Assembly: GCA_965219855.1 (NCBI GenBank) | Contig: CBDCOR010000012.1 | Coordinates: 806,001-870,000, forward strand | Direction of reading: 5' to 3' | From: CAUZIZ01 sp965219855 | GTDB lineage: Bacteria; Acidobacteriota; UBA6911; RPQK01; JAJDTT01 | DNA length: 64,000 nt | Shown here: one piece after another, positions 7,385 through 17,529 of the stretch | Layout: each line of letters opens with the position of its first letter | Position numbering within the stretch: the stretch's first letter is position 1 | The notes under the pieces: model-generated | The model's input: the letters and a program-made list of their open reading frames with translations, nothing else | What the model was told of the DNA's origin: nothing | The model's database searches: none | Position numbers and translations under genes: made by a program

Positions 7385-9727
7385 ATGCGTCGATTTGCGA
7401 TTGGATTCATCTTGCTGATCTCACTTGCTCCGGAGCCGCTTTCGGCCCAGAGCGATCAGACGGCGGTTGAAGGGACCGTTGTCGACTCGTCCGCCTTGAT
7501 CCTGGTGGGTGCGGACGTCTTCCTCCAAGACATCAGTTCCGGGCTTGCGATTCACCAGGTTACCGACAGCGAGGGTCGTTTCCAGTTCGTCGCCAAGCCC
7601 GGAAACTACCAGGTCACTGCGGCCATGTCTGGCTTCGACAGCGTCACCCGGAATCTGACTCTGACGCAAACGAAGCTAGCCCGCTTGCACCTGAAGCTGG
7701 CGCCTGCTGCTCTGGCCACTCAAATAGTGGTCGTCTCCGGCTCCCGCGAGCAGGAGCTGATCAAGAACTCAACCACTAAAGTGGACGTGATCCCGCAGAG
7801 ACTGCTCCACGACTCAGGATCTGAAACGGTGCGGGACGTTTTATCCGAGGAACCTGGGATCGTCACACGAAGTGGCTCCTCCGGCAGCCGTTCTGAAACT
7901 CAGATTCAAGGAATTGACTCGCGCCAGAGTCTGATCCTGATCGACGGCCTTCCCCTGGTCGGCGCCAAGGGCATCAAATCAGGCATCCTCAACATGGATC
8001 GTCAGTCGGTGGGCCGCCTCGAGCGCATCGAGATCGTCAAGGGTGCGTCCTCGGCCCTCTACGGCTCCGATGCCATCGGCGGTGTCATCAACATGATTAC
8101 ACGCAAACCAAGGTATCCCGTGGAGGCCAGCGTCACCACCAGCGGAGGATCTCTGAACCGCTTTGACATGCGCGGCGACCTCGGTTTCGTGAAGGACAAA
8201 TGGAGCGGCTTCTTCGAGGTCGAGCGTCACAAGCAAAACCCCTACAGCCTCATCCCCTCGGGCTCCACCACCGGACCCGGCTTCCACCGCTACGACTACC
8301 TGGGCAAGCTCGGTTATGAATTCTCGGATCGTTTTAAGCTCAGGGCCACGGCGCACTCCTTCGTGAATCAGGATCGGGGCACCTATTACAGCTCGTCCGG
8401 TCCCACCAATGGCATGACCAGCGACAGTGCCCACCACTACGCCCTTTCGGCGGACGTGGACCTGACGCCGATGAGCCGATGGAATCTCCGGGGTTTCTAT
8501 GGGAAATACGACGAAACCTCGGTTCTTGACGTATTGCCGCAGGCGGGTTCGGTCAACTCGGTGGCCAACCTCAACCAGCAGCTCTACCGCTTCGATAGCT
8601 CCGTCTCGCACGTGATCGGTGGGCGCCAGTTTCTGCAGGGTGGAGTCGAATGGAACCAGGATGAGTACCGGGGGGTCAACCGCGTTCTGGGAGACAACGC
8701 CGGCCAGGGAATCAACATGGTCGATCTTTGGATCAACGATCGTATCTCGCTCCACGAGCGGTTCGTGCTGACCCTTGGAAGCCGTTTCAACCACCACAAC
8801 CTGTATGGGAGTCACTTCGTACCGCGCGTCGGCAGTCTGTTCCGGCTCACGGACAATCTGCGCATTCGGGGAACCTTCGGTCGGGGCTTTCGGGCGCCCG
8901 ATCTCGGCCAGCTCTACTACCAATTTCAGAACCCACTGCACTTCTACCGGGTGATCGGGAACACCCACCTCAAGCCGGAGAAGTCGACAACTTATCAGTT
9001 TGGCTTTGACTACGGCCTGGGGAAGATCCGCTTCGCCGCCAACTTTTTCCGGAACGATATCCGGGACCTGATCCAAGCGGAGTTTATCGGCCAGCCCAGG
9101 ACCTCGGAGGAGATGCAAGCCCTTCTCCGAATCTTTGGCATCAGTCCCGAGTTCAACCCAGCTCTCAACCGTTTCTTCTACCTCTATCAGAATGTGGACA
9201 ACGTCTATACCTCGGGCATCGAGAGCAAGATCGAGCTGAAACTGACTCGTAACCTGATGATCTCGACCGGATACACTTACCTGGACGCTCGTGACAAGAC
9301 CACCGACGCCTTCCTCAGCGGGCGGCACCGCCACCACGGGAACTTCCGAATCTTCTACAGCTCTAGCCGACTCGGTGGGTGGCGGACGAACCTGCGTGGC
9401 ACCTATTTCAGCAAGTGGCCGGTGTCCGGCACGGGAGGGACGTTGCTCGGTGACGCACATCAGATCTGGGATTGGTATGTTGCCAAACCCATCTCCAGGG
9501 GAACGGAGCTGTTCTTCGTGGTGGACAACTTGTTCGACAGTAAAGATTCGTACCTCAACGCCGCTCAGCCTTCTTTCTTGCGGGCCGATCCCGGACGCTT
9601 GTTCCGCATCGGTATGCGATGGACGTTCAACGAGCTCTTGTCAATAGGTGTGGAAAAACATCAGGCGGCTTTCTCCTCCGGGACTTGGTTGACCGGGACT
9701 CCATTGACATATTTGGCGCCCTGGTAG
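7385..9727 (+). CDS. TonB-dependent receptor with N-terminal regulatory-like domain; 3' end altered by IS256
   Basis: Outer-membrane TonB-dependent receptor of about 750 native residues. Start ATG 7385 follows GAGAGGAACACC; a longer frame from 7313 lacks support. Order: signal peptide (RRFAIGFILLISLAPEPLSAQ), a carboxypeptidase-regulatory-like domain (VEGTVVDSSALILVGADV), a plug with LLHDSGSETVRDVLSEEPGI, ILIDGLPLVG and VKGASSALYGSDAIGGVINM, then the barrel to RLFRIGMRWTF. A receptor normally ends near such an aromatic residue, but here translation runs about 25 codons into an IS256 element to 9727. The plug resembles siderophore/cobalamin-type receptors, and the next gene is a chelatase-like protein, so a tetrapyrrole or metal-complex substrate is possible. 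Confidence 0.88.
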   Translation: MRRFAIGFILLISLAPEPLSAQSDQTAVEGTVVDSSALILVGADVFLQDISSGLAIHQVTDSEGRFQFVAKPGNYQVTAAMSGFDSVTRNLTLTQTKLARLHLKLAPAALATQIVVVSGSREQELIKNSTTKVDVIPQRLLHDSGSETVRDVLSEEPGIVTRSGSSGSRSETQIQGIDSRQSLILIDGLPLVGAKGIKSGILNMDRQSVGRLERIEIVKGASSALYGSDAIGGVINMITRKPRYPVEASVTTSGGSLNRFDMRGDLGFVKDKWSGFFEVERHKQNPYSLIPSGSTTGPGFHRYDYLGKLGYEFSDRFKLRATAHSFVNQDRGTYYSSSGPTNGMTSDSAHHYALSADVDLTPMSRWNLRGFYGKYDETSVLDVLPQAGSVNSVANLNQQLYRFDSSVSHVIGGRQFLQGGVEWNQDEYRGVNRVLGDNAGQGINMVDLWINDRISLHERFVLTLGSRFNHHNLYGSHFVPRVGSLFRLTDNLRIRGTFGRGFRAPDLGQLYYQFQNPLHFYRVIGNTHLKPEKSTTYQFGFDYGLGKIRFAANFFRNDIRDLIQAEFIGQPRTSEEMQALLRIFGISPEFNPALNRFFYLYQNVDNVYTSGIESKIELKLTRNLMISTGYTYLDARDKTTDAFLSGRHRHHGNFRIFYSSSRLGGWRTNLRGTYFSKWPVSGTGGTLLGDAHQIWDWYVAKPISRGTELFFVVDNLFDSKDSYLNAAQPSFLRADPGRLFRIGMRWTFNELLSIGVEKHQAAFSSGTWLTGTPLTYLAPW

Positions 9728-10999
9728 ACGTCTTTCATCAGCTCCGGTGCCTTCAACCGGCGGAATCGCTGCTCCGCCACCAACAGCATCTTCCAGATCA
9801 CCGCCTGGGCGTTTTCCACTTTCTTGAATCGCTTGGCCGCGTCCGTTCGCAGCCGAAGAGCGGCAAACGGTGACTCCACTGGATTGGTGGTTCGCAGATG
9901 CTGCCACTGCTTCTTTGGATAGTTGTAAAAGGTCACCATCCGGTCCCAGTCCTGCTCGATTAGCTCAGCCGCCAGGGTCAGCCCTCGCTGCCGGCACCAG
10001 TGCTGAAAGACCTGCTTGAGTCGTTGTGCCTCCTCTCGAGTCTCGGCGTAAGGGATCTGCCGCAGGATCAGCAAGGCCGGCTTGTGCACTCGCTTAGGGA
10101 GCTTGGCCAGCAGGTTGACGATCCGATGATTCCAGCAGCGCTGCTCCTCGGCCTGGGGATAGACGTTGCGCAAAGCTCCCCAGATGCCCAGGTGGCCGTC
10201 TCCGATCACCAGCCGTGGACAGCCCATCCCCCGGCGCTTCAAGTCGCGCAGTACTTCCGACCAGCTCTGGGTCGATTCCCGATAGCCGCTCGTGACCGAC
10301 ACCACGGCTTTGCTTCCGTCACTTAAGGCGGCCAGCACCACCAGCAGGACTGCCTTTTCCTTCTCCAGACCCGCCTTGACGTAGATTCCATCTACCCATA
10401 AATACACCACTTCCAGATCATTCAAGGGTCGACTCTGCCAGACTTCCCATTCGGCCTGCCACTTCTCTTTCAACCGCGCCACCGTGGAGGCCGACAGAGG
10501 CGCCTTGTCCCCTAAGAGCCCTCTCAGAGCCAGATCAAAATCCCCCAGCGCCAGACCATGCAAGTACAGCTCAGGGATCAGTTCTCGAACCTGCCGCGTC
10601 CGCTTGGCAAACAGGGGCAACACCCGACTTTCAAAGCGTTCCTCTAGATCCCGCACTCGAGGCCTTCGAACCTGGATCGTCCCCGAGCTCAGCGTCAGAT
10701 GCCTCGGCTTCCCATATCCATTGCGATAGCCCGACGGAGCGTCCACGGCCCTTCGCCGCTCACTCTTACGCCGCCCTAATAACTCCGTGACTTCCTCCTC
10801 CAGCAGCTCTTGAACCCAGCCTTGGATCTTCTCCCGCACCCAATCTTCCAGCTCCTCGAAACAAACTCTTGACTGGACACTTTCCTCAATGTTCTGCTTG
10901 CTCATGCGGTGTGTACTCCTTCCGTTGCGGGCCTTTCGGCCCTGGGTTTTATCAACCCGGAAGGATACTCACCGCCTATGCTATTTACACACCTTCTGA
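9641..10999 (-). mobile_element. IS256-family insertion sequence
   Basis: An intact element of about 1.36 kb. The left end beginning TCAATAGGTGTGG at 9641 matches the right end read inward from 10999 (TCAGAAGGTGTG), with similarity over about 28 bp to AGGCGG. It interrupts the extreme 3' end of the TonB receptor gene. An exact 8-9 bp target duplication was not found; only AGCTC recurs a few bases outside each end. Confidence 0.8.
9661..10905 (-). CDS. IS256-family (mutator-type) transposase
   Basis: 414-residue DDE transposase that appears intact. The start ATG at 10905 is preceded by GGAAGGAG. Motifs: a helical N-terminus, GRRKSERR and GYRNGYGKPRHLT, RRPRVRDLEERFESRVLP, then the catalytic set in LWVDGIYVKAGL (Asp), VIGDGHLGIWGAL (Asp), the family CxxH signature RCWNHRIVNLLAKLP, and TTNPVESPFAALRLR (Glu). 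Length is normal for the family. Its stop lies about 20 bp inside the left terminal repeat. Confidence 0.93.
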   Translation of the reverse strand: MSKQNIEESVQSRVCFEELEDWVREKIQGWVQELLEEEVTELLGRRKSERRRAVDAPSGYRNGYGKPRHLTLSSGTIQVRRPRVRDLEERFESRVLPLFAKRTRQVRELIPELYLHGLALGDFDLALRGLLGDKAPLSASTVARLKEKWQAEWEVWQSRPLNDLEVVYLWVDGIYVKAGLEKEKAVLLVVLAALSDGSKAVVSVTSGYRESTQSWSEVLRDLKRRGMGCPRLVIGDGHLGIWGALRNVYPQAEEQRCWNHRIVNLLAKLPKRVHKPALLILRQIPYAETREEAQRLKQVFQHWCRQRGLTLAAELIEQDWDRMVTFYNYPKKQWQHLRTTNPVESPFAALRLRTDAAKRFKKVENAQAVIWKMLLVAEQRFRRLKAPELMKDVYQGAKYVNGVPVNQVPEEKAA

Positions 11000-11936
11000 T
11001 GGTAGCTCACGTTCAACCGCGAGTAAACACTCCCGACCGGTGCTCCCCTATCAGAGGAGTTGAGGCAAGAAACAATGTTTCTATCGAGACTTTCACGACG
11101 GAGATTTTGGCTGCCTGACAGTCCCTGCCAAGTGGCCCAGTGGTCAGAAGCTGGAAAGAAAGGAAAAATTAGTATGACAGATATTTTGAATCGGTTCTCA
11201 CGTGCATTGCCCACTCTGATGTTGTCAGCAATGTTCGCACTGCCGCTGGCGGCGCAGACAGAAGGAATCCTGCTTCTGGCCCACGGCGGCAGCGACACCT
11301 GGAACGAGGAAGTCCTCAATCTGGCCATCCAGATCGACCAGACCACGCCGGTTGAAGTGGCTTTCGGCATGGCAAGTAAGCGAACGATCCAGGACGCCGT
11401 GGACCGGTTGTTGGAGAGGGAGGTGGCAGGGATCGTGGCTGTTCCTCTGTTCATTTCCTCCCACAGCTCAATCATCCGTGCCACGGAGTATCTGTTGGCG
11501 GCGCGTGAGGAGGCCGTTCCGGAATTGGCAGTCTATGCCCGGATGGATCACGGCAGCGACATGGACCCGGCCGCCCGCGACACGATGTTCGATCCGACGA
11601 CGCCGGTCGAGACTACAGTTCCCATACGGATAACGCCGGCGCTCGACCGCCATCCGCTGGTGGCCGACATCCTTGTTTCCCGGACGGAAGCGTTGAGTCA
11701 CAATCCAGAGGAGGAAGTAGTCGTCATCGTCGCTCACGGGCCCGGATCCGATGAAGATAACACGGCCTGGCTTGAAGACATGGGGGCTCTGGCCGAGCTG
11801 ATGCACCAGAAAATGCGGAGCCGCATCGAATATCTCACCGTCCGCGATGATGCGCCTGAACCGATCCGCGACCGAGCGGCGGCCGAACTGCGTGCGCTTG
11901 TCGAGCGCGCGAGCGGAGAAGGCAAGGATGTTCTAG

Positions 11937-13807
11937 TCCCAAAATAAGCGCAAGTTCGAAAATAGACCCCTTTGTCGGCTCCGAGGAGCCATTTTGGAGA
12001 CCTAAATTCTAAATTTCGGCGCGAAGTCACTCAGAACAGGCACGTGTTCAGCTGTCCTCCACGCCGATCGCTCAGGGAAAACGATTCTGCCCTCTTGGGG
12101 GGCGTTTGTAGAGACACCTCGCCCCAGCTCTGGCGACCCTCGGAGCTACTTTATCTCCTTTCAGTTTCAGGTAGCTGGCCGGTGTTTCAACCACTTACTG
12201 CCTTCCAAGAGAAGACGGCTCCAACCATTGACATCCAGCAGCCGATAGACCAACTGTCGGCCCCTGCGCAAAATCTGGCAGGGCATTTCAATGACCTCTC
12301 GCAGGAAACGGCGATACTCCATCTTCACCAGCTCTCGGGCTTGCAGTCGCGCCGGCAGCACCAACCCCATCCAGGCCTTCAGATTCCAGGCTTGAGCCGC
12401 AATCACCAGATAGGCCCAGTTGGCTACCAGCGTATCCGAGGGCATCCGCAGGGCCTCGACTCCGTTCTTGAGTTGTTCAATGACGTTCTCCTGGTTGCAG
12501 CGCCGGTTGTTTTCCCGTACGACTCCCGCCGTTCCCAACGTTCTGGCCGAGATATTGGTGACATAAAAGTGGTAGCGCGTCTGCGGCAGCCGCCGCTTCT
12601 GGCCTTTCTCGACCAGGATCGTCTTGCGCAAGATCACCATCCGATAGGTTCGCTTCGCTTTGCTCGGACGGTAGTCGATCTCCGCGATCTCTTCCCGTTC
12701 CAGCGTCAGCGTCTTGAACCCGCGTCTCTTGACAATCTCCGGCTTCACTTTGTCCCGCCGCTGGCGCCGCTTCTTCCCTTTTCCTTTCCCCTGGCTGGGG
12801 CGCCCCAGCTCTTTCCATCTCGCTTCTGGCAACGCCTCCGCCCACTTGACGAAGCTCGGATGGGCGTCGATCCCGAAGTCAAACTCCACGCCCGCCTCCG
12901 TCCAACGGTCAAAATGAGCCGTCAGCGAAAAATCCGTGTCCCCGCGCAGGCGCACCTTCCGAAAACCCGCCTCTCGAACCAGCTCGATACTCCGATCCAG
13001 CCATTCGGCCGCTCCCTCATGAGAGGGACGGTTGCCCGAGCGGTTGACCGCATAGAGCACCTCTCCCGTATTGGCCAGCGTCACGATCAGCGGCGCATAG
13101 CCCCACTGCCCGTCGTAGCTGATCTCCATCCCTTCCTTGCATTCGCCGCTCGTGGGGGCCATCGTCCCATCCACGTCGATCTCCGCCCGTTGGAAGAAAC
13201 GGGCCGGTTGTTGGGCCCAGACCTTGAGGCGGCTGGCATTGACGGCTTCCATCAGATCCACCACGTCGGGCGCGTCAAAGCGGCGCACAAAGTCTCCGGC
13301 CGTGCTGGGGGCGGGGATCTTCTCGGCTCCCACCGCCTCCAGGAAACTCACACTCTGACGTCGCAGTTCAATATCCTGATAGCGGGTCCCGCCCGTGGCC
13401 ACGTTGTAGATCAGGCTCAGGACGTGGTCCGATTCGTGGTACGGTTGGTGGCGTTTGAGCAGCGTCACCGCCTGGTCAATGGCTTTCCCCAGCCCACTCC
13501 ACTTCACCACCTGCTGCAGCAGCCCCAGACCACCGTAACTGACCGCACCCGTTTTCTCCGAGACCTCGTAGCTGATGACCTCGGGCGAGAGCACCGGTTT
13601 CGGGTCTTGACCGTTCCAGCTGGGGCTCAATCGCTGAGCAACCTCTGCTTCCCGTTTGCGGATGATTGCGCTATCCTTTTTCTTCACCTGAAATGCCTCC
13701 TTTCGGCTTGTTCTGAAGTTTCTTTGACAACCCCAGAATACCCGTCAGGTCTGGCATTTCAGGTGTTTACATGTGGTTTAGTCCACTTTCATCTACTTCT
13801 TTTGGGT
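11937..13807 (-). mobile_element. IS1380-family insertion sequence with 4-bp target duplication
   Basis: An 1871-bp element. Terminal repeats: TCCCAAAATAAG at 11937, and ACCCAAAAGAAG read inward from 13807. Both are flanked outside by CTAG (11933-11936 and 13808-13811), a 4-bp target duplication that fits the family. The host gene reads in frame after removal of the element and one CTAG. Confidence 0.92.
12167..13687 (-). CDS. IS1380-family transposase
   Basis: 506-residue DDE transposase (Tnp_DDE_1 type), apparently intact. It starts with GTG 13687 after AAAGGAGG. Recognisable parts are LGLLQQVVKWSGLGKAID near residue 55, HVLSLIYNVATGGTRYQDIE near 88, RAEIDVDGTMAPTSGE (first Asp), RLRGDTDFSLTAHFDRW (second Asp), a lysine-rich linker QGKGKGKKRRQRRDK, and CNQENVIEQLKNGVEALRMP with the catalytic Glu. 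The sequence and length match the family well. It is transcribed opposite to the chelatase gene it interrupts. Confidence 0.93.
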   Translation of the reverse strand: MKKKDSAIIRKREAEVAQRLSPSWNGQDPKPVLSPEVISYEVSEKTGAVSYGGLGLLQQVVKWSGLGKAIDQAVTLLKRHQPYHESDHVLSLIYNVATGGTRYQDIELRRQSVSFLEAVGAEKIPAPSTAGDFVRRFDAPDVVDLMEAVNASRLKVWAQQPARFFQRAEIDVDGTMAPTSGECKEGMEISYDGQWGYAPLIVTLANTGEVLYAVNRSGNRPSHEGAAEWLDRSIELVREAGFRKVRLRGDTDFSLTAHFDRWTEAGVEFDFGIDAHPSFVKWAEALPEARWKELGRPSQGKGKGKKRRQRRDKVKPEIVKRRGFKTLTLEREEIAEIDYRPSKAKRTYRMVILRKTILVEKGQKRRLPQTRYHFYVTNISARTLGTAGVVRENNRRCNQENVIEQLKNGVEALRMPSDTLVANWAYLVIAAQAWNLKAWMGLVLPARLQARELVKMEYRRFLREVIEMPCQILRRGRQLVYRLLDVNGWSRLLLEGSKWLKHRPAT

Positions 13808-14144
13808 CTAGTTGTCCCGTTGCTGCTGTCTTATGGGGGCATTGAAGAAGGCATACGCGAGCGCCTTGAAGGGTTGCCCTACCGCATGAGTCCCCAGGCG
13901 TTGCTGCCGGACGACCGGCTGGCCCAATGGGTTATGTCAGTCGTCGGGAGCAGGTAAGCCGTGATTCGGCAAGCCGACGCGTTGCGTCGCAAACAACAGG
14001 CATGCTGTGAAAGCTTCTTTTCTGGCTGCATCTCACGACCGGTGTCCTCACCAGTGTGGCGCTCACTTATCAGACACAGATGACCGAATGGGCCGACCGC
14101 GCTTATTGGCCCGGCGAGGCGGGAGCGGGTTCGACTCTGTCGGT

Positions 14145-14208
14145 CCGGAGCGAGTTAAAAAGTGTCACTTTCGGTGGTCCGTGTGCAACAGGGCCGTTAA
14201 ACAAGGCG
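14145..14208 (+). repeat. 64-bp dispersed repeat, copy B
   Basis: Second copy of the repeat at 6847-6910, same orientation, differing at a handful of bases. It lies in the 13958-14439 spacer, which has no gene I can support. Confidence 0.6.
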
Positions 14209-14366
14209 GGATGTTAAATGGAGAAAGGGAGAATTCGTAAACGATATCTTGGGGGGCGTTTGCAACCCCCATGATTGGACGCGCTACCCCGTGCTTCAGT
14301 GTCGAACCGGAGAATCGGAAAGAATGTGTTGAGCGGCGTAAGTGATTGGAAAATAGCCAGATACGA

Positions 14367-14400
14367 CGAGACCCCAGCGGGGCCGCCCGTCGGGGTCTCG
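14367..14400. other. strong GC-rich hairpin next to the island boundary
   Basis: CGAGACCCC pairs with GGGGTCTCG (9 bp), and within the loop CGGG pairs with CCCG, giving a two-tier hairpin. There is no T tract on either side, so it is not a canonical intrinsic terminator. It lies 39 bp from the tRNA-Asn fragment. Confidence 0.5.
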
Positions 14401-14437
14401 CGTTAACTAACAGACCGCAAAAGTTAGCGGTTATGAT

Positions 14438-14485
<48 letters not shown>

Positions 14486-16747
14486 TTGATTCAAACCTGT
14501 CATGTTGTCTCTTCTTGCTTCTAGCTTGGGTCAGATCATGGTGTTCTCTGGTATTCGGCGAATAATTGTTCAGAAATTGTTCAGTCTGGCTTGACTGTGC
14601 GACCATTCTAAACACTGCTTCCCGGCGCTGGTTCATGCCCAACGCTGGGGGCCGCCAGTGAACCTCTACTTTGCTCAACTGGGCGCTGAGACCCAAGACG
14701 TGACGGTGACCGGACACCGACGGCCTTCGGCTCCTCTGATTCTGGATACTATCCGGCACACGGTATACAATTTCGGTCCATGGGTCTTCCTCGCCTCCGC
14801 ATCAATAGGCGTAGACCATCACACATCTCGCTTCTGATCCTTGTTTTGATGTCGCTGCTGGCACTCTTCTCTCTCCCGCTACCGCCTCTCTCGGTATCAG
14901 AAGCACAAGGGCCACCGCTTGCCGATATCCCATCCGGAACTGATCACTGGGAGACTTCGGGATTGGCCCGCTTCAGCCTCGAGCTCACACCCATTCCAGC
15001 TGGTTTTTTGGCCCGGGTTGTGGCCCCTTCGACGGCGCCGTCTTATTACGTGGTGACCCCCTTGTGTCCCCCCCTGGTCTGGGCACCACCGATACCATTG
15101 TCGAGCGGCTGGATACTGCTGTCTTTTTCGATCCGATTTTTCCCTCGATCTCCAATCCGGTGGCTATTGAGCTGGTTGACCTTCCCTGGTGAGCATCGCT
15201 CCCATCTCGGTTCCATGCGCAGTCGGGTCGACGGAATGGGATGTGGTCGTCCGGCTCTCGGATGTGGCAGGACCTCCAGGGCAGATGACCATTACACAGA
15301 CAGGTTTAGAGGGGGGAGTCATCGAGAGTGAACTCCTGGTGCAGCCACGGTACACGTTTGTCGACACGAGCAATCCCGCAGATATCCGCGTGTTCGATAC
15401 TGGTCTGGAAGGAATGCCCGAATTCCGCTTCACGATCCACGACATGCCCTGGGCGGTTCCGTCCTGTCACCCCTCGGTGGCGTTCGCGCCAGACGGCATC
15501 TGCGCGAGTGAGGACACCGACGGCCCCGTCACAAGCCAGTTTGCGGTGATAGAGGGGCTAGAGGGTAGTGTTTGGAACCTGAGACCAGCTGCGTCTCCCC
15601 AGTTTGCGACGGTGACCCTCATCAAACAGGTCGTCAACGACGACAGCGGAACTGCCGTGGTCAGTGACTTCGATCTGTTCCTCCAGGATCGGCCCCAGAT
15701 CTCTTCGTGACCTCGTCGGGCACTCCCGTCGGAGCTGATTCGATCCTGCGCTATGATGGATTGTCCGGGATCTTCCAGGATGTCTTCCACAGTGCCCGAG
15801 CCCTGGGCGAGCTCTCGTATCTCACCACCGCCCCCGGCGGCCACCTCCACGTGAGTGGGAGCGATACCTTCTTCGACGGCGCCTTCGATCAACACGTCGT
15901 AGCCGAGAAACTTTCGGTGCCCACTGCTTCCATCGATGTTCCGTTTCTGGATCCAAACTCCCCCCTATCCCCCGGAGTGGGCCAGGGTATCGATCTCGGC
16001 CCCGCCGGTCATTTCTACTTGTACGACTCGCAGAACGATGAAGTGCGCCGATTCGATGATCTGACGGGGGCAGATCTTGGCGTTTTCGTCCCCTCGCCCA
16101 ACGACGTCCGCGACCAGGAATTTGGCCCCAACGGAAATCTATTCGTGCTTCGATCGTCGGAGGTTATGGAATACAACGGAGTCAACGGCCTGGGTATTGG
16201 AATTTTTACCTCCGGAGGGCTTTTCGCCAATGCCCGAGGGATTACTTTCGGTCCGGATAGCGATCTCTACATCTCCGCGGAGGACTTTGTTACCGGCACC
16301 CCCACAATCTACCGATACGATGGCCTGACAGGGGTGCTGGATGGGATTGTTGCGACCCACCCGGATTTTCAGGGACTCGGGGACCTGGTCTTCGGCTCCG
16401 ACGGGCAGCTATACGTTTCCGATGGAGATATTCTGGGAATCGCTGGAGACGCTGTCTACCAGGTTGATCCTTCAGGTTCAGTGGTGCCACAGCTCTTTGT
16501 TCTGCGCGGCTCCGGCGGTCTCAGCGATCCCCTTGGGATCACCTTCGGTCCGAGCAGGATCTCAGCGCAGAGTGGCGTTGCCAGAGAAGTACATCCCGGG
16601 ACATACGTCGCTGGCGAAGAGGATTCGTTCGGCTACACGTTGACCTTCAGCGGCGATTGCAGTCCAGATGGCAACATCACCGTTGCCGCCGGCGAGAGTA
16701 AGACCTGCATCCTCATCAATGATGATACGCCCCCTGAGATCGTCAGC

Positions 16748-17371
16748 CTGCAGCTGGACACCCAGCCGGGGGACGGCATTGCCGCCCTGCCCTTGAGCGT
16801 ACAGCCGGTGCTGTCCATCCGCGATGGCCTGGGCAACCTGATTGCCTCGGACAACACCTCCCAGGTCCTGGCCAGTATCGATCAGGGTCCGCCGGGTGCT
16901 ACCCTCTCGGGTACCACCACCGTCACCGCAGTCAACGGCGTCGTGACCTTTCCCGATCTGAGCCTCGATGTTCCGGGCACCTACCAGCTCGTGTTCCAGC
17001 TCCTGGGAGCCAACCCTTTCTTCCTGCAGAGTGCAGCCTTCGAGGTCCTGCCAGCAGGCCTGCAGCTGGACACCGAACCGGGAGACGGCACTGCCGCCCT
17101 GCCCTTGAGTGTGCAGCCGGTGCTGTCCATCCGTGATGGGCTGGGCAACTTGATTGCCGCGGACAACACCTCCCAGGTCTTGGCCAGTATCGATCAGGGT
17201 CCCCCCGGGACTACCCTTTCGGGTGTTGCCACGGTCACCGCTGCCAACGGTATTGTGACCTTCCTCGATCTGAGCCTCGATGTACCGGGGACCTACCAGC
17301 TGTTGTTCCAGGTCCTGGGTCCCAACCCTGTCTTTGTTCAGAGTGCGCCCTTCGAGGTGCTCGAGACCCAG
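16748..17371 (+). repeat. tandem 312-bp repeat encoding Ig-like domains
   Basis: Two adjacent 312-bp units (16748-17059 and 17060-17371) with high DNA identity, each encoding 104 residues from LQLDT to FEVL. The similarity suggests recent tandem duplication or gene conversion. Confidence 0.9.
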
Positions 17372-17529
17372 AACACCTTCTGCGACGACCTCACCATCGA
17401 CCAGCTCATTGCCGGCGGCAGCTACAACGTGATCGACAACAGGGATGGGCATCTGGACGGGATAACAATTCAGGGCACGATTGGGGCCGACCTGATCCTA
17501 CTCTCAGATGCAGGAAACAGGGTGCGAGC

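Larger units (their letters stand above)
11174..13957 (+). pseudogene. exported CbiX/SirB-like chelatase, split by IS1380
   Basis: A gene for a 302-residue CbiX-type (sirohydrochlorin cobalto/ferrochelatase-like) protein cut in two. Part 1 is 11174-11936: signal peptide RALPTLMLSAMFALPLAAQ, first domain GILLLAHGGSDTWN and VPLFISSHSSI, second domain VVVIVAHGPGSDEDNT. Part 2 is 13812-13957: VPLLLSYGGIEEGIRERLEG to a stop at 13957. Joining CTAG 11933-11936 directly to TTG 13812 restores KDVLVVPLLLSYGGIEEG in one frame. CbiX enzymes are usually cytoplasmic; this one carries an export signal, so it may bind or load metal/tetrapyrrole outside the cytoplasm. It follows a TonB receptor. As found, it ends after VLVPK at 11947. 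Confidence 0.88.

Noticed and set aside
7979..9460. 493-codon open frame on the minus strand across the TonB receptor
   Set aside because: It mirrors the receptor gene, has no ribosome site or recognisable domain, and is rich in residues expected from antisense reading of GC-rich codons.
11972..13957. 661-codon plus-strand frame over the IS1380 transposase
   Set aside because: Most of it is antisense to the transposase. Only its last 48 codons are real, as the displaced 3' end of the chelatase gene.
16562..17452. 296-codon minus-strand frame across the Ig-like repeats
   Set aside because: Antisense shadow that repeats in step with the tandem 312-bp units.
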